Assembly (NCBI GenBank): GCA_036768485.1
Contig: JAVLUZ010000229.1
Span: forward strand, 1 to 64,000
DNA from: Mermis nigrescens
Taxonomy: Eukaryota; Nematoda; Enoplea; Mermithida; Mermithidae
Direction of reading: 5' to 3'
DNA length: 64,000 nucleotides
In this document: one piece after another, positions 43,168-53,657 of the stretch
Layout of the letters: every line of letters begins with the position of its first letter
How positions within the stretch are numbered: position 1 is the stretch's first letter
Notes under the pieces: generated by a model
What the model was told of the DNA's origin: nothing
The model's database searches: none
Seen by the model: the letters and a program-made list of their open reading frames with translations, nothing else
Translations under genes and position numbers: made by a program

Positions 43168-43842
43168 ATGATGTTCCAACATCCTTTTACCTGCCTTATT
43201 TCAGGACCAACAAAGTCAGGCAAAACAACTATTGTCAAGCAATTAATTGAGAATAGAGCATGCCTAATTGATACTAAAATCAAAAGATTTGAGTGGTGCT
43301 TCGCAGAAAAATCGGCCTCTTTATAAAAAATTAAACAAGATTTTATTCTAAGAAGGGCTTCCTGATTTTAATTACCTAAAACAATTTAGTCATGCGCCTC
43401 AACTTTTGATTCTCGGTGATCTTATGCAGCAGAGCAAGGGTAATGCCCGGATTGTGCAACTTTTTACAAGGAGTTGTCATCATTGGAACATTAGCATTAT
43501 ATACATTGTTCAGAACGTTATCTTTGGTGGTCTTAGAACTTCACAGCATCAACTCTGATTATATAATTTTATTCAAACACCCTGCTGATCAGCTACAGGC
43601 AATAAATGCTTTCCATACAGCTCTATCCTGCCACTACTAAATATTTTCTAGAAGCTTATTCTGATGCTACTTCTCAGCCACATGGTTACCTTTAAATTGA
43701 TTTAACTCAAAATGCTAGAGATGAGCTCAGGCTTATTACAAAATATTTTTAGCAGGCATCCAACTGTTTATATGCAGAAATCCATAAATACTAGCAGAGA
43801 TATTGCGACAAAAAAGGGAAAAAATGGGTAAAGAACAATTAA
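43168..43842 (+). pseudogene. A32/FtsK-HerA-like packaging ATPase (P2)
   Basis: Starts MMFQHPFTCLISGPTKSGKTT with Walker A at residues 12-20. Several frameshifts follow (near 43290, 43370, 43540, 43640). Recognisable pieces are LLILGDLMQQSKG (Walker B-like), CHHWNISIIYIVQNVIF, NSDYIILFKHPADQLQA, then LTQNAR and HPTVYMQKSINTSRD. The stop at 43840-43842 overlaps the pX ATG (43824) by 19 bp, as in P1. Role: genome packaging. Most decayed of the P2 genes. Confidence 0.8.
43783..43790 (+). promoter_or_regulatory. CATAAATA, degenerate TATA box before P2 pX
   Basis: One mismatch to TATAAATA, 41 bp upstream of the pX ATG at 43824, at the place equivalent to the P1 box at 3540. Confidence 0.4.
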
Positions 43843-45017
43843 CACGCAATATTGGTTGTTTACATTTCCTAAGTCAAGCAAAAAACCTCAAAGAACCGCT
43901 ATTATAAATACTGCCAGCAAAGATCAAATCCTTTGTCTCTGTGACTGTGCAAACAACTTTCTGAACGGTAATATTCCTTTTGATAAAAAGGATATAAATA
44001 AATTTCGAAGATATCAGAATCATATAAGATACCTAGCAAACAATAAGCAGGCAACTACAAAACAAAAGAAAGATATTAATTCAGGGTTGCCAGGTGCAGG
44101 AGAATTCTCCTGAATTCAGGAGAATCTAAAATTTTCAGGAGCAGGAGCAGGAGAATGGGCTTTTCAGGAGAAATTTCAGGAGAAGTTGTAAACATGCAGG
44201 AGAATGCAGGAGAATTTTTAAATGTCAGGAGAATTCAGTGGAATCCTGAAAATCTAGGAGAATTCAGGAGAATTTTCAAAACTTAGCAGCAAGTTATAAT
44301 GATTATCATACATTAACCTACTTACTGTACTTACTGTAGTTAGTTAGTTGTATATAATTTTATACTTAGATCTTTCACATTAAGAATTTATTTCGTTCAT
44401 AGTCAAGACCTAAGGTTAGTTAACTATATCCAAATAAGTTTCGTGCTTCCGTAGCAAATCATTCATTCATTCATTTATTTATTCACTTAATATCACGAAG
44501 TGCAGAAATACATAGCTTTACACACTGTCTAATTGTTTTTATCAGTTTCATGGACGTCTGCAAAGCGCCTATAAACATTTTTGATATATTTCAAAACGTA
44601 AGGATTTGCTTGCTACTTAAGTACTTACAATTAGTAATAAAATATTATTTATTTTTTCAAAAGACATTGCAAACAGGGCTCTTTTCAGAAATTATTGATG
44701 ATGTAAGTGCAACTGAAAATTGGCGGTCACTGTTTTAAGCACAGAAACTGTTTTTTCGAATAATGTTTATTGTAAACAATGCAACCTCTGCTTTGCTTAC
44801 CTATATCGAATGCTTCAGCTGAGCGCGTATTTTCAATCATGAATATCGTTAAAAATAAGTTAAGAAACCGCTTATTGTCCATTCAGTTGATGCTGTGATC
44901 ACTGTTTGTTATGCCTTTGTCTTATGGAATATATCTCTTTCTAGCTTTAAGCCATCAAAACAGATGTTGTTGCGCTTTACGGATTCTATTTACATGACCA
45001 AAGATGTAGCTCCTGAT

Positions 45018-47245
45018 TAGAGCTGCACACTTTTCAAATTTTACTACCTGGGTACCCAGCTATTTCATTACCTGGGTACCAGGTAATCCGGGTACTCAGG
45101 TACCGGGTATACCCGGTATACCCGGGTAGGACCATAGATAAAAGAGAATGCAGTGAACATTGTTTATTTACGGTTGACAGTGAGGTCTAGGGCAAAGTGA
45201 TATTTAAGCAGTAAAATTATTGAAAAACTAATGCAAGATTAAATAGAATCAAGGCTTTAATCTGAAGAATTTGTATGCATTTAATAAAATTTAAGTCATT
45301 TTCATAATTCAAAGCAAAAAATTGTGAAGCAGGTATTGTATCTTCATAGCGTCATTAAAACATTTGAAGCAGGAAAACACACTGACGAAAAGCAATTTTG
45401 AAATCAACCGGAAATGAAAATTTATTCAGAAACAAGTCTAAGTCTATCTGGAGCTGACTGCAGAGACGTAATCAGAATTTTGGTTCGGGGGCATAAACGT
45501 TTTCATGTAGAATTTACGGCCTTTGTATTGACAAACAGTTCGGAATTCATAAGTAGCACAAAGTGCCAAGAAATTTAGTCATTTGTTCCACCTTTAACAG
45601 TTTGTAGCTCTGTGAATACTAATAATCTGAGAGAGCAGAAAATTACCAAATTTGTACAAAATAGTTTTGACAATTCAAGCTTCTAACAAGAAAACTGCGA
45701 ATTACTAACTTTGACTGAAAATATTTTGAGTGATTCAGGCTTTTAAACGCAATGCTGGAGCTTTGCAAAAAAAGAAAGCACAGTAACTGGTGGCGCTATG
45801 CGCCGGAAAATTTTGACGTTTTTGCACATTAAACTCAATTTATACCGCTTAAATCATACAAAACAGACAAATTAATGCCGGCGCAAAACGCCGGAAATTT
45901 TCTAGAAATTCTTAACCCTTTTACCTGGCTTGTTCTCCCTAAAATCTCGTTGCACATGTACAACGAGATTTTATGACTGCAGGACGTCTGGGGTGGCGAG
46001 CGGGATCCGGGGCAGAGTCCCAGAAAATTTTGTAAAAAAAACATTTTAATTTTAAATAGTAACGTTAAAATTTTCGCAAAATCGGCCAAATCTCGGTTCG
46101 GAAGCAAGCCCAAAAACACTTAAAATTGATGAACTCCTACATTGCACAAACTGATCTGAAATGCGTTTTTCGACCTCTGCTAGGTACATAGCGCAGCAAC
46201 GGGTTGCTGCCAATAAGATATAGAAAGATGTATCCATGAAAATTTTGTTCTTACTGTTTTCAGGCCCATTTGTGGCCTTCTAATTAACAAAATGCAGTTC
46301 AAAGAACAAGAAATGTGCAAAAACATCAGAAAATTTGGCCATTCCTCCCAATTAGAATAGGATTATGTGTCCTTGTAAAGAAAGATAAACGAAACAAAGA
46401 ATAGACAAACTCGTTCACAATCATTTCCGCACTTTTACTATCATGCTCAACAAAGCATGTGCAGTTTTCATTCAACGAACAAATAGTGCATTAAATTACT
46501 GAAGTGATGTGAAGTGCTGGATTATTTTAGCTGATTCAAGCTTTTAAATTTGTTGGATCTATATAGCAATAAATAATAATGACTCGGCGCGGAAAATTTT
46601 GAAGTTTTTGCCTTTTTAAACTTAGTTTTCTGGACATACATTATTGCAACACAAAAAAACAATATTTCTACAAAATTTTGGGGCAGGTACCCCTAATGCC
46701 CCCTGGCTACGCCTATGGCTGACTGCATTTGGAACATCGATAGGCTTTGAACCAGGTCTATCTAAAACAGTTGCGTGCACGATGTGAATAAAAGTTGCAC
46801 TTTAAATTTATATAATGGTCACAGAAGTGAATGAATTATAAAAAAGCGTTGCTAACAGATAATTTCTTGTTTAAATTTGTTCACAATGAAGAATAAGAAG
46901 AATTCGGCACAAATAAAATAATGTAACTAAAGAGCTGAATAATGGAATATGCCTAGACTGTATGTGCGATATATTGTGATAGTAGGAAATATTAACAGAC
47001 TCGCTTATTTAACATTTTACGGTTGATTATATCAAATCACATGTACATTGTGATTCAGTCGCACTTTAGAAGCAATATGTTTCTAGGTTTCTAATTCAAT
47101 TCTTAGCACATATTGCATAACTGCAGTGCTAATTTTCCATTTTATATTAGGGGATTCAGGTACCCGGGTAGTAAAATCATTTTCTACCCAGGTACCCGGG
47201 TATACCAGGTACTGGTACCCGTTCAGGTACCCGCATGCAGCTCTA
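45018..47245. mobile_element. hAT-B: nested in hAT-A, target duplication CTCCTGAT
   Basis: 2,228 bp with ends TAGAGCTGCA and complement TAGAGCTGCA. A perfect 8-bp duplication CTCCTGAT flanks it (45010-45017, 47246-47253). Subterminal regions carry GGTACCCGGGTA-type repeats (45045-45125, 47155-47235). No transposase is recognised. hAT-C lies inside. Confidence 0.95.
45462..46718. mobile_element. hAT-C: nested in hAT-B, target duplication CTGACTGC
   Basis: 1,257 bp. The left end AGAGACGTAATCAG is similar to the complement of the right end, ATAGGCGTAGCCAG. A perfect 8-bp duplication CTGACTGC flanks it (45454-45461, 46719-46726). Inside are two GGCGC...GCCGGAAA motifs and a 12-bp-stem hairpin (45941-45972). 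No gene recognised. Confidence 0.85.
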
Positions 47246-47784
47246 CTCCTGATGAAGATCAGGAATCTGTTATTGAATGTTTGTCAGCTGTTGATGTAGA
47301 ATAAAATGTTATACTTTGTGGTGCAGCATTAGTCTTCCATTATTTTTGCATCTACCTGTATAATGCAGATGTGCTCCATGAGCTTTTTGTGAGAGAATTA
47401 ATGTTCATTATTTAGCCTTGAGTGTCCTTAGGATTAACAGGCAAGAGATCAGAATAAAATAGTTGGGTGAACCAAGGTAAATTGGCCTGAGCATGCTTGA
47501 TATGCATGTGTACATACAATTGCAGATCTGCTGTACAACCTTTCCTGCAAAATATGAGCCAGGAGAATTTTCAGGAGAATCAAAATATTTTCAGGAGAGT
47601 TGCAGGAGAATTTTTCCCTAATTTTACCTCTGTGCAGGAGAATCTGAATTTTGGGACCTGGCAACACTGGATATTATAATACAGGAAGGTGGTTTTCTTC
47701 CTCTTTTAATTACTCCCATACTTACAATAGCTGGTAGTGTGTTAGCTGATGCAATAGCTGGTAGAAAATAAACATTCTGAAAAA

Positions 47785-48388
47785 ATGATTCTTATACCTG
47801 CTGAAATCAGCAAGCGGACTAAACCTATTGATCTTGTACTAGATTCCTTGGATAATGAATTGCAAAAAGTTTTGCATAGCAAAAGTATAGCTCCTGAAAT
47901 AAAACTCATGAAATACAATCAGGTGCTTAGCAGATTTAAACAACTATATTAACAAAAGCAGCAGCCATATAGAGCTAGTATAGTTGAAGATACAAAGAAT
48001 GCATTGAGTGATGAAGATGTGCTTGTTGGTATGCCAAAAATCAGATTCCAAAGGCAAAACCCCTTCTTCACTACATTTGTACAAACCCATTTATTGAAAT
48101 TTAGCCTAATGGTGACCTTGTGATTGATGGCAATAGAATTAAAGGCTCAAAGATATAATGATCTTGCGCGTATATAATGATCTTGCATGTAAGCGTTATA
48201 TAATGATCTTGCACATAAGAAAATGAGCAGGCACCCTGGCACAAAAGAATTGCTGTAAGAAAAAAATATATAAATAATTGCTGATTTATATAATCACACA
48301 AATGTTCCACTGGAAAGTATAGTAAATAGACAAGGTAAGGAGATTTTTGCTGCAGGTAGTGAATTTGACTGGGATGAAAGTCTATAAA
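47785..48388 (+). pseudogene. Conserved Polinton protein between pX and capsid (P2), pVI-like
   Basis: Counterpart of P1 3926-4488: starts MILIPAEISKRTKP, then LMKYNQVLSRFKQL, VGMPK and a VIDGNRIKGSKI stretch. Stops lie near 47950 and 48103, with a frameshift near 48040. A tandem ATATAATGATCTTGC block (48154-48215) has disrupted it. The end SEFDWDESL is kept, and its TAA lies inside the TATA box, as in P1. Role inferred from position only. Confidence 0.6.
48154..48215 (+). repeat. Three tandem ATATAATGATCTTGC units
   Basis: Short direct repeats of 20-30 bp spacing inside the pVI-like gene, absent from P1. Confidence 0.8.
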
Positions 48389-48390
48389 TA
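48383..48390 (+). promoter_or_regulatory. TATAAATA box embedded in stop codon before P2 capsid-associated gene
   Basis: CTATAAATAC at 48382-48391 overlaps the TAA of the upstream gene. The next ATG is at 48431, 48 bp from the box start. Confidence 0.6.
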
Positions 48391-48430
48391 CTTTCATATT
48401 TAATTCATCCAAACAAAATTTCAAATAAAC

Positions 48431-48804
48431 ATGTTTAATTTAATTCTAACGATTACAACATTTGGTAGGACTACTACACGGGGCAGACTGCCCAAACGGG
48501 CTATGGGTTGGAAGGGTATAAAGGCATCCCTTACCAGCAGGGCGTGGGTTTTGGCAGCTTTTTCCGTTCTGCTTTTCAGAATGGCAGTCACAGTTTTGCA
48601 GTCAATTGGTAAGCGAGTTGGAAAACATGCTCTAGTTGCAGGTTCAGACATAGCATCTGATTTGGCACAGGGAAAACCGCTTTTAAGTCTATTAAAGAGC
48701 ACTCAAAGCGAGAAGCTGCTCAATTGTTTGATGAAGCCTCTCATGCTCTTCAGCAGCAGCAAGGAAAGGGTCTCGGTAACTGCCCAAAGTCTATAAATAA
48801 TAGC
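48431..48804 (+). pseudogene. Small conserved capsid-associated Polinton protein (P2)
   Basis: Starts MFNLILT. A shifted frame reads a glycine-rich YQQGVGFGSFFRS stretch, then (other frame) SIGKRVGKHALVAGSDIASD and LAQGKP, then LFDEASHALQQQQGKGLG. These motifs occur in order in a small Polinton protein between the pVI-like and capsid genes. At least two frameshifts. P1 has lost it by deletion. Its exact role is unknown; a minor virion or membrane-interacting protein is inferred. Confidence 0.6.
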
Positions 48805-50114
48805 ATGATAGATGCTTTTTTAAAACAAAAACTGGCTCTCGTAAATGGAAAATCTATCTCCATTAACAAGACTGAACTGGACCTTTTTACGGTCCCTCCT
48901 ACTCAAGTAGTGATGAAGCGTGGTTTTTGGCATGAAATTCAACCTACAAAGCCTATTATTAATGAGGGACCATATGAATTTAGACTACCTCCTGATCCAC
49001 ATTACGTTCAGCTCAATAAAAACTACATTTACATGCTACTGAGAATCAAAAACCAGTAGTTGCTGCTGGAGCAGCAGCGCCTGACTATGCGCCTATCAAT
49101 CTTATTGGTAAGACTTTCTTTAAGCAGGTAAAATGCTTTTTAGGAGGCAAATTAGTTTTTGACAGCTATGATAAATATGCAAATAGATCGTATTTTGTAA
49201 CCAAATTAAATTATGGGTATGATGCCAAGCAATCACATTTGCAATCTGCGCTGTACTTTCACAAAGGTGGAGGTGATGTTGACACAAAAGACAATGAAGT
49301 ATTCAAAAAACGTTCGAAGATGAAAATGTTGTGGAAGTTGCAGCCCCACTGCACATTTGACATGTTGTTGAAAGACAGATATTTACTTAATTTTACCAAT
49401 TTCTGCCTAGAATTATACAGAAATATTAATGCATTTGTTTTGCAGTGCATTGAGGATGTCAACCTTGACTTGAAAGTCTCACAAATGTAATTTTTTATTC
49501 GAAAAGTTGAGGTTTTGAACACTGTGAATTTAGCTCTTGAGCAAAGAATGCTTTCATATACGGCAAAATTTCCCATAAGGAGAGTAGCTTTGACTAATTT
49601 GCACATTTCAAATACTGCTACAGAAACGCCCAATTATACATTGCTTACTGGTCAGCTGCCTAGGCATATAGTGCTTGCTTGTGTTGAAGGCAGTGCTTAT
49701 TGAGGCAATCTAGCAAAATCGCCTTTCAACTTCAAACCGTTCAGCATAAATGATGTAAAAGTAATGTGTTGAGGTATAACATATCCTGCTTACCCACTCA
49801 GCATTTCATTTAAGCATGACAGGTACTTGCAAGCCTATACTCAGATGTTTGATGCATTAGATATTGGGCATGAAGGTAATTTAATTAGCAGAGAAGAATT
49901 TAAAACAAGTCACTGCTTCTCTGTGTTCGATCTGACTCCTGATGCAGATGATGGAGGACACTTGGACCTAGTTCGTGAAGGAACAACAAGCATCGCTGTT
50001 AGGTTTTCTGAGAATTTGCCTGATTCAGGCATTGAAATCATTATATATGCTGAATTTGATAACTTAATAATGATTGATAAAAACCGAAACACGTTTCATG
50101 ACCATGATGCCTAA
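48805..50114 (+). pseudogene. Double-jelly-roll major capsid protein (P2)
   Basis: Near full length (about 435 codons). The N-terminus MIDAFLKQK and then ELDLFTVPPTQ are typical of Polinton capsids, and GPYEFRLP, LNKNYIYM, APINLIGKTFF, QSHLQSALY follow. The C-terminal half has LTGQLPRHIVLACVE, SPFNFKPFSI, CFSVFDLTPDADD and IIYAEFDNLIMID. Breaks: a frameshift near 49058, stops near 49489, 49702 and 49772. Forms the hexon-like capsid shell. Starting at 48805 gives the same N-terminus as the family; a TATAAATA only 13 bp upstream (48792) is probably coding coincidence. Confidence 0.88.
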
Positions 50115-50116
50115 AC

Positions 50117-50539
50117 ATGAACACTATTGAAATATTCAAAATTCTGCGACATAATAATACATTTGCAGACGTTTTCCCTATAGATCGTCTGCCACCGATA
50201 AGAACCTACCCTGCGGCTCTAGTTGTAAATTTGGACCACCAGTGAGGAACCAGGATCACACTGAGTCGTAACGCAATTTATTTTCAAAATAAGAAGCATT
50301 GCAACCATTTTGACAGCTATAGCTTGGAACCACCTGTGCAATTGCATAAATACATTTCTGATAATGCGCTCTCATTTACATACAATAATATGCAAGTACA
50401 AGGGCTTTTCTCAATCAGCTGTGGTCATATGTGTATCTACTTTTTGGTCTGCATGAGCAAAGGCATAAGTTTCACAAACATTGTTCTATCTATGCTCAGT
50501 AGAAAAAATTATAAATATTTCAATAAACTACGGTTATAA
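50117..50539 (+). pseudogene. Adenain-like cysteine protease (P2), degraded
   Basis: Begins MNTIEIFKILRHNNTF, like P1 MNTIQLTNVLK. The region of the catalytic His is damaged: a stop near 50242 and no HWV motif where P1 has SHWV. HFDSYSLE (acidic residue) and SISCGHMCIYF (nucleophile Cys) remain; the Gln position before Cys is not conserved. It ends just before the penton ATG at 50543. Confidence 0.75.
50510..50517 (+). promoter_or_regulatory. TATAAATA box for P2 penton
   Basis: TATAAATA inside the protease 3' end, 33 bp upstream of the penton ATG at 50543. Confidence 0.6.
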
Positions 50540-50542
50540 AAA

Positions 50543-51322
50543 ATGGATATGAAACAGTTTTACATAACGCTTCTGAGCAATTCACAAGAAACAAATACTG
50601 CAGTCACTTTTGCTACCAATCTGCCTAAACAAATCGCATTAACTGGTGATTGGGAGATTGGGTTAGCTGGAATAATTCATGCAAATACATGGCACAATGT
50701 TGCCGAGGAGCAGAATATGATACAATTTTATGACATCGAAAACAATGTGTGACAAAAATTGCTTATTCCACGAGCAAGATATTTGAATATACATGACCTC
50801 ATTCAAGCCATGAGGAATGGAATAAAAACAGTTAGCCAAATAGACAAATTTGATTACATGCAATATTTTGGCATAAAGTATGATGAAAATAGGAAATTTT
50901 GTAACTTAACAAGCAATACTGAATATATTCAAAGTGTAAAGCTGACAAAGCATTTAATGTATATGCTAGGATTTCTAGCGAGCCAGCTTAGCAATATAGA
51001 TTATACTGTGAAAAAAGAATTGAGCATAGTTGCGGACCATTCAGCCAACATGCTAGGTGAAATGCATAACTTCTATGTATATTGCAATATAGTTGAGCCT
51101 CAAATTGTTGGAAATATTTTTGCACCACTTCTACAGGTTGTGAATATAGAAGGAAAATATATGGATATTGTTATTCACGCATATATTAGTCCGCATTATA
51201 TACCTGTGCTCAAAAAATTATTCAATACCATTGAAGTGAATATTAAAATGGATCAAGATAAGCCTCTACCTTTTGAATTTGGCAAAACAATTGTCAAACT
51301 GCATTTCAGGTATTGGCTATAA
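50543..51322 (+). pseudogene. Single-jelly-roll penton protein (P2), one stop codon
   Basis: The penton base protein at capsid vertices. MDMKQFYITLLSNS and QIALTGDWEIGLAGI at the start are the family signature. The second half has NFYVYCNIVEPQIVGNIF, LLQVVNIEGKY and PFEFGKTIVKLHFRYWL. A single in-frame TGA (50750-50752) splits an otherwise open reading of about 260 codons, the typical length. The last 25 codons lie within the right TIR. The stop is followed after four bases by the TIR gene ATG. Confidence 0.9.
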
Positions 51323-52355
51323 ACATGGATCAAGGACAAAAAATTTATAATCATTTATTATTACACCTGCTTCGCCTGAACAGCGTATCCACCTTTGCCT
51401 TAGGCAAGTACTTCTGGTCTAAGCTAACTGCTGAGTACAAACAAAGTTTAGTAGAAAATGATGCTGAGGCTTTCAGCAATTTTTCCAAACTTGTCAAACA
51501 ATGTTTTACTTTTTGTGATTTGCCTACCCTAGCTAATCTGTGGCAACATTTTAGTGAGAAAGCAAAAGAATATTATGCATATTTTCACAAACAATCAATC
51601 AATGAGCATATACTGTGCTATATAATGCTTACAAATTAAATGAGTGTTTGGCGTGGGGCCCTGGGCTGGGCTGGCGCCACTCCCCATGCATGGTCATCCA
51701 TCCGTATTGGCAAAACTCATACAGTGTAACGTAATGGTAGTGTCCCCTATCTGACTCTGGGCCCTTGCCTAAGCGCATGCAGACAATCTTTCTTGGGGGA
51801 GACAAAATTGATCACTGCTAAAAATCAAGCATTGTAAACAATAAATTGACATACTGTACGTTGCGCGCTAAAATTTTGTACATGACACAGCTGAGATTTA
51901 TTTATCCTACTCCTAAAATTTCAACCCAATCCAACTGCTGATTCTAAAGTTATAGTACCAAGTGAGAAAGTGTAAAGTAAATTGGTATACTGTAGGTATT
52001 TCCACAAAACTCTTGTAATAGTTTGCTAATAGGATATTTATTCTACCCCTAAAATTTCAATCCAATCCGCCTTCTATTTCTAAAGTTATAGTACTATATG
52101 AGAAAGTGTAAAGTAAATTGGTATACTGTAGGCTGCGCGCTAAAATTCTGTGCGCAGCTTGCCTCGCCTATATACATCATATCATGAAAATTTTGAACAA
52201 AATCCGGCCATTGGTTCTTGAGTTATGCAACACAGCCTATGCTAAAGCATTGCTCCCTGAAGAAAGCCATGGAGCAGATTCTGAGCCCCTCTGCCTATGC
52301 TATAACACAAACTATGTTATAACGTTAGCACCCTAGGGACACATGCCTTACTACT
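51250..52355. repeat. P2 right terminal inverted repeat
   Basis: Inverted counterpart of 40863-42236. It covers the penton 3' end, the TIR gene and the tandem units, and ends ...CTTACTACT before CCGGTT. Confidence 0.92.
51325..51639 (+). CDS. TIR-encoded 104-aa protein of unknown function, right copy
   Basis: Intact frame starting MDQGQKIYNHLLLHLL. By eye it differs from the left copy at 8 of 315 bases, seven of them changing the residue (positions 2, 17, 21, 52, 64, 67, 89). No family recognised. An upstream TTG extends the frame, but the ATG at 51325 matches the left copy. It probably read as the last gene of the plus-strand cluster. Confidence 0.75.
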   Translation: MDQGQKIYNHLLLHLLRLNSVSTFALGKYFWSKLTAEYKQSLVENDAEAFSNFSKLVKQCFTFCDLPTLANLWQHFSEKAKEYYAYFHKQSINEHILCYIMLTN

Positions 52356-52361
52356 CCGGTT

Positions 52362-52559
52362 CCTGTACGGACACTACCGGTTGTCGATTTGTCATCCAAA
52401 GGTATTACGGAAGTGTTATCTGCCATAGGGGGTAAAATAGTATTATTGTTTGTCACAGAACTAGTTTGCTTGTTTTGCAGTTCACGCAGTGAACAAGGTG
52501 GCAGTGACAATTTTTTAGCTGGAGGAGTACAAAGAGTTTTCTTACCACCCATTTCAAAA
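52362..52559 (-). pseudogene. Gag N-terminal region (R1b), truncated by P2
   Basis: Starts MGGKKTLCTPPAKKL at 52559 and runs to the P2 insertion point, where TGSVRTGTG is interrupted. R1a 10697-10173 shows the uninterrupted gene. Confidence 0.7.
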
Positions 52560-52899
52560 ATGGAACATTCAAGTATGAGACGTAAGGTAGAAGAAAATTT
52601 CACAAAAATCGGCTATTTTTTAATTCCGAAAAAATTTTCGAATCTGACCCTTCTAGAAAGTGGTTATTCAAAAACGTAACTGTGCTTGCCAATATAGCAA
52701 GAAGTACGCAATAGAGGCGAAGAAAAATTGTGTGTGTGGCGAAAAAAATATCGGTTAGTCACCTCACCTTAGGTATAGAGAAAAATACCAGTGACTTTGC
52801 CACGAAAACATGAAATGTTTGCCCTGAATGCTTAACTTAATTGTGTACTGCCTTGGCGCAAACAATACAACAAAAGCACAGGCAGAATATTACACATAT

Positions 52900-53400
52900 T
52901 TAGATGGCCAAGAATAAATATTTTTGGGTAGAAAAATATGTAATATTAATTATGATGACTGACACCAGTTTGGTTGTCACGAGCAACCTAATTGCTCGTG
53001 ACAACCAAACAACAACAGATTATAGGTACCTATGGGGCTTACTTAAGTACCTGGCTAACCTTAGCGCTGGTCAGGTTGCTATGGTGATTCACCTTTATTC
53101 AGCCACTTGAACCTCAATTTACTTACGACCTAAAATCTCCTAGGACCTAGTTTTGTCCTTACCTAGGGAGATTTAGGCGGCTACGCACTATATACCTAAT
53201 GCGACAGTAATTAAGTAAACCCGGAATTATTCCTAGGTCAGTTGACGTATTTTCGACCAAAATAACAATTATTGCGAAAGTTTTGAGAGCTGGTTTTTGC
53301 AAATACCTATGGCAAAAAAAGAGCTCTAACTTAGAGAACTCTAAAAAAGAACTCTAACTATAACCCAGAGCTCTAACCTGGGCAGTCCTCCTTCATAAAA
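52900..53400 (-). repeat. LTR-like block of R1b
   Basis: Collinear with 10990-11595 except for a local rearrangement at 52969-53009 that created a hairpin and removed about 90 bp present in R1a. Confidence 0.55.
52969..53009. other. Perfect 17-bp-stem hairpin in R1b LTR-like block
   Basis: TTTGGTTGTCACGAGCA (52969-52985), a 7-base loop, and its exact complement (52993-53009). R1a has only the left arm (11070-11090), so the right arm arose in this copy. Confidence 0.9.
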
Positions 53401-53657
53401 ATTATGTAATAGTTTTTATGATTTTTAGAATCGAAAGTTGCATGATCGAATTTTTGATATAGTGAAAAACTAAAAAGGTGAGTCACCTCAATTTTACAAC
53501 GAATTATCAAGTCACGGCCATCCACCAAATCCAAAGCTGCCTGCAGTATAGTGCACTCCAAGGCAACTAATTTTCGACATTTATATATACCAAACAATAA
53601 ACAAAAACAAAAGTCGTTCGAATAGACAAAATAACAGGTGTACAAGCTAAATGCAAC

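Larger units (their letters stand above)
44791..47304 (+). pseudogene. hAT transposase C-terminal dimerisation domain, split by hAT-B
   Basis: The stretch 44791-45017 encodes the hAT C-terminal signature LPISNASAERVFSIMNIVK with KLRNRLL, one frameshift near 44895, then FVLWNISLSSFKPSKQ and a tail. hAT-B interrupts it at CTCCTGAT; reading resumes at 47254 (DEDQESVIECLSAVDVE) to a TAA at 47302-47304. The rest of the transposase is missing, so hAT-A is an internally deleted copy. Confidence 0.85.
44080..47669 (+). mobile_element. hAT-A: hAT transposon inserted in P2 pX
   Basis: Ends CAGGGTTGCCAGGT (44082) and, complemented, CAGTGTTGCCAGGT (47669). GATATTAA (44072-44079) and GATATTAT (47670-47677) are the 8-bp target duplication with one change. 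Subterminal regions are packed with CAGGAGAAT motifs (44097-44280, 47570-47642). A transposase C-terminus remains on the plus strand. hAT-B lies inside it. Confidence 0.88.
43824..47771 (+). pseudogene. pX-like small basic protein (P2), split by a 3.6-kb hAT element
   Basis: The first part (43824-44079) has the family hallmark KDQILCLCDCANNFLNGNIP with a frameshift near 43850. It is cut after KKDI by hAT-A and resumes at about 47670 with the KGGF-like EGGFLPLLITPILTIAGS membrane segment and a stop at 47769-47771. Removing the insert would realign it with P1 in phase (KKD, IIQ, GGF), which confirms the insertion. The next ATG lies 14 bp downstream. Confidence 0.8.
40863..52355 (+). mobile_element. 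Polinton/Maverick P2, complete ends, encodes TBP
   Basis: 11,493 bp bounded by a perfect 6-bp target duplication CCGGTT (40857-40862, 52356-52361), the Polinton hallmark. The termini are inverted: AGTAGTATAAGGCGTGTG left, complement AGTAGTAAGGCATGTG right. R1a shows the intact target. Gene order from the left: TIR gene (-), TBP (-), ATPase, pX, pVI-like, small capsid-associated gene, major capsid, protease, penton, TIR gene (+). Without the 3.6-kb hAT nest it would be about 7.9 kb, half the usual Polinton length. No integrase or family-B polymerase is seen, so it was non-autonomous or relied on other replication. Confidence 0.95.

Noticed and set aside
45941..45972. 12-bp-stem hairpin as a transcription terminator
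   Set aside because: It lies inside non-coding hAT-C DNA of a eukaryote, with no gene beside it.
48101..48702. Minus-strand ORFs of about 100 codons in P2
   Set aside because: Antisense of the pVI-like and small capsid-associated genes, with no family match.
48792..48799. TATAAATA as capsid promoter in P2
   Set aside because: Only 13 bp upstream of the capsid ATG and inside the coding sequence of the preceding gene; no room for a start site.
740..52355. Protein-primed family-B DNA polymerase
   Set aside because: I looked in P1 and P2 for polymerase motifs (DxxSLYP, KxxxNSxYG, YxDTDS) and saw none.
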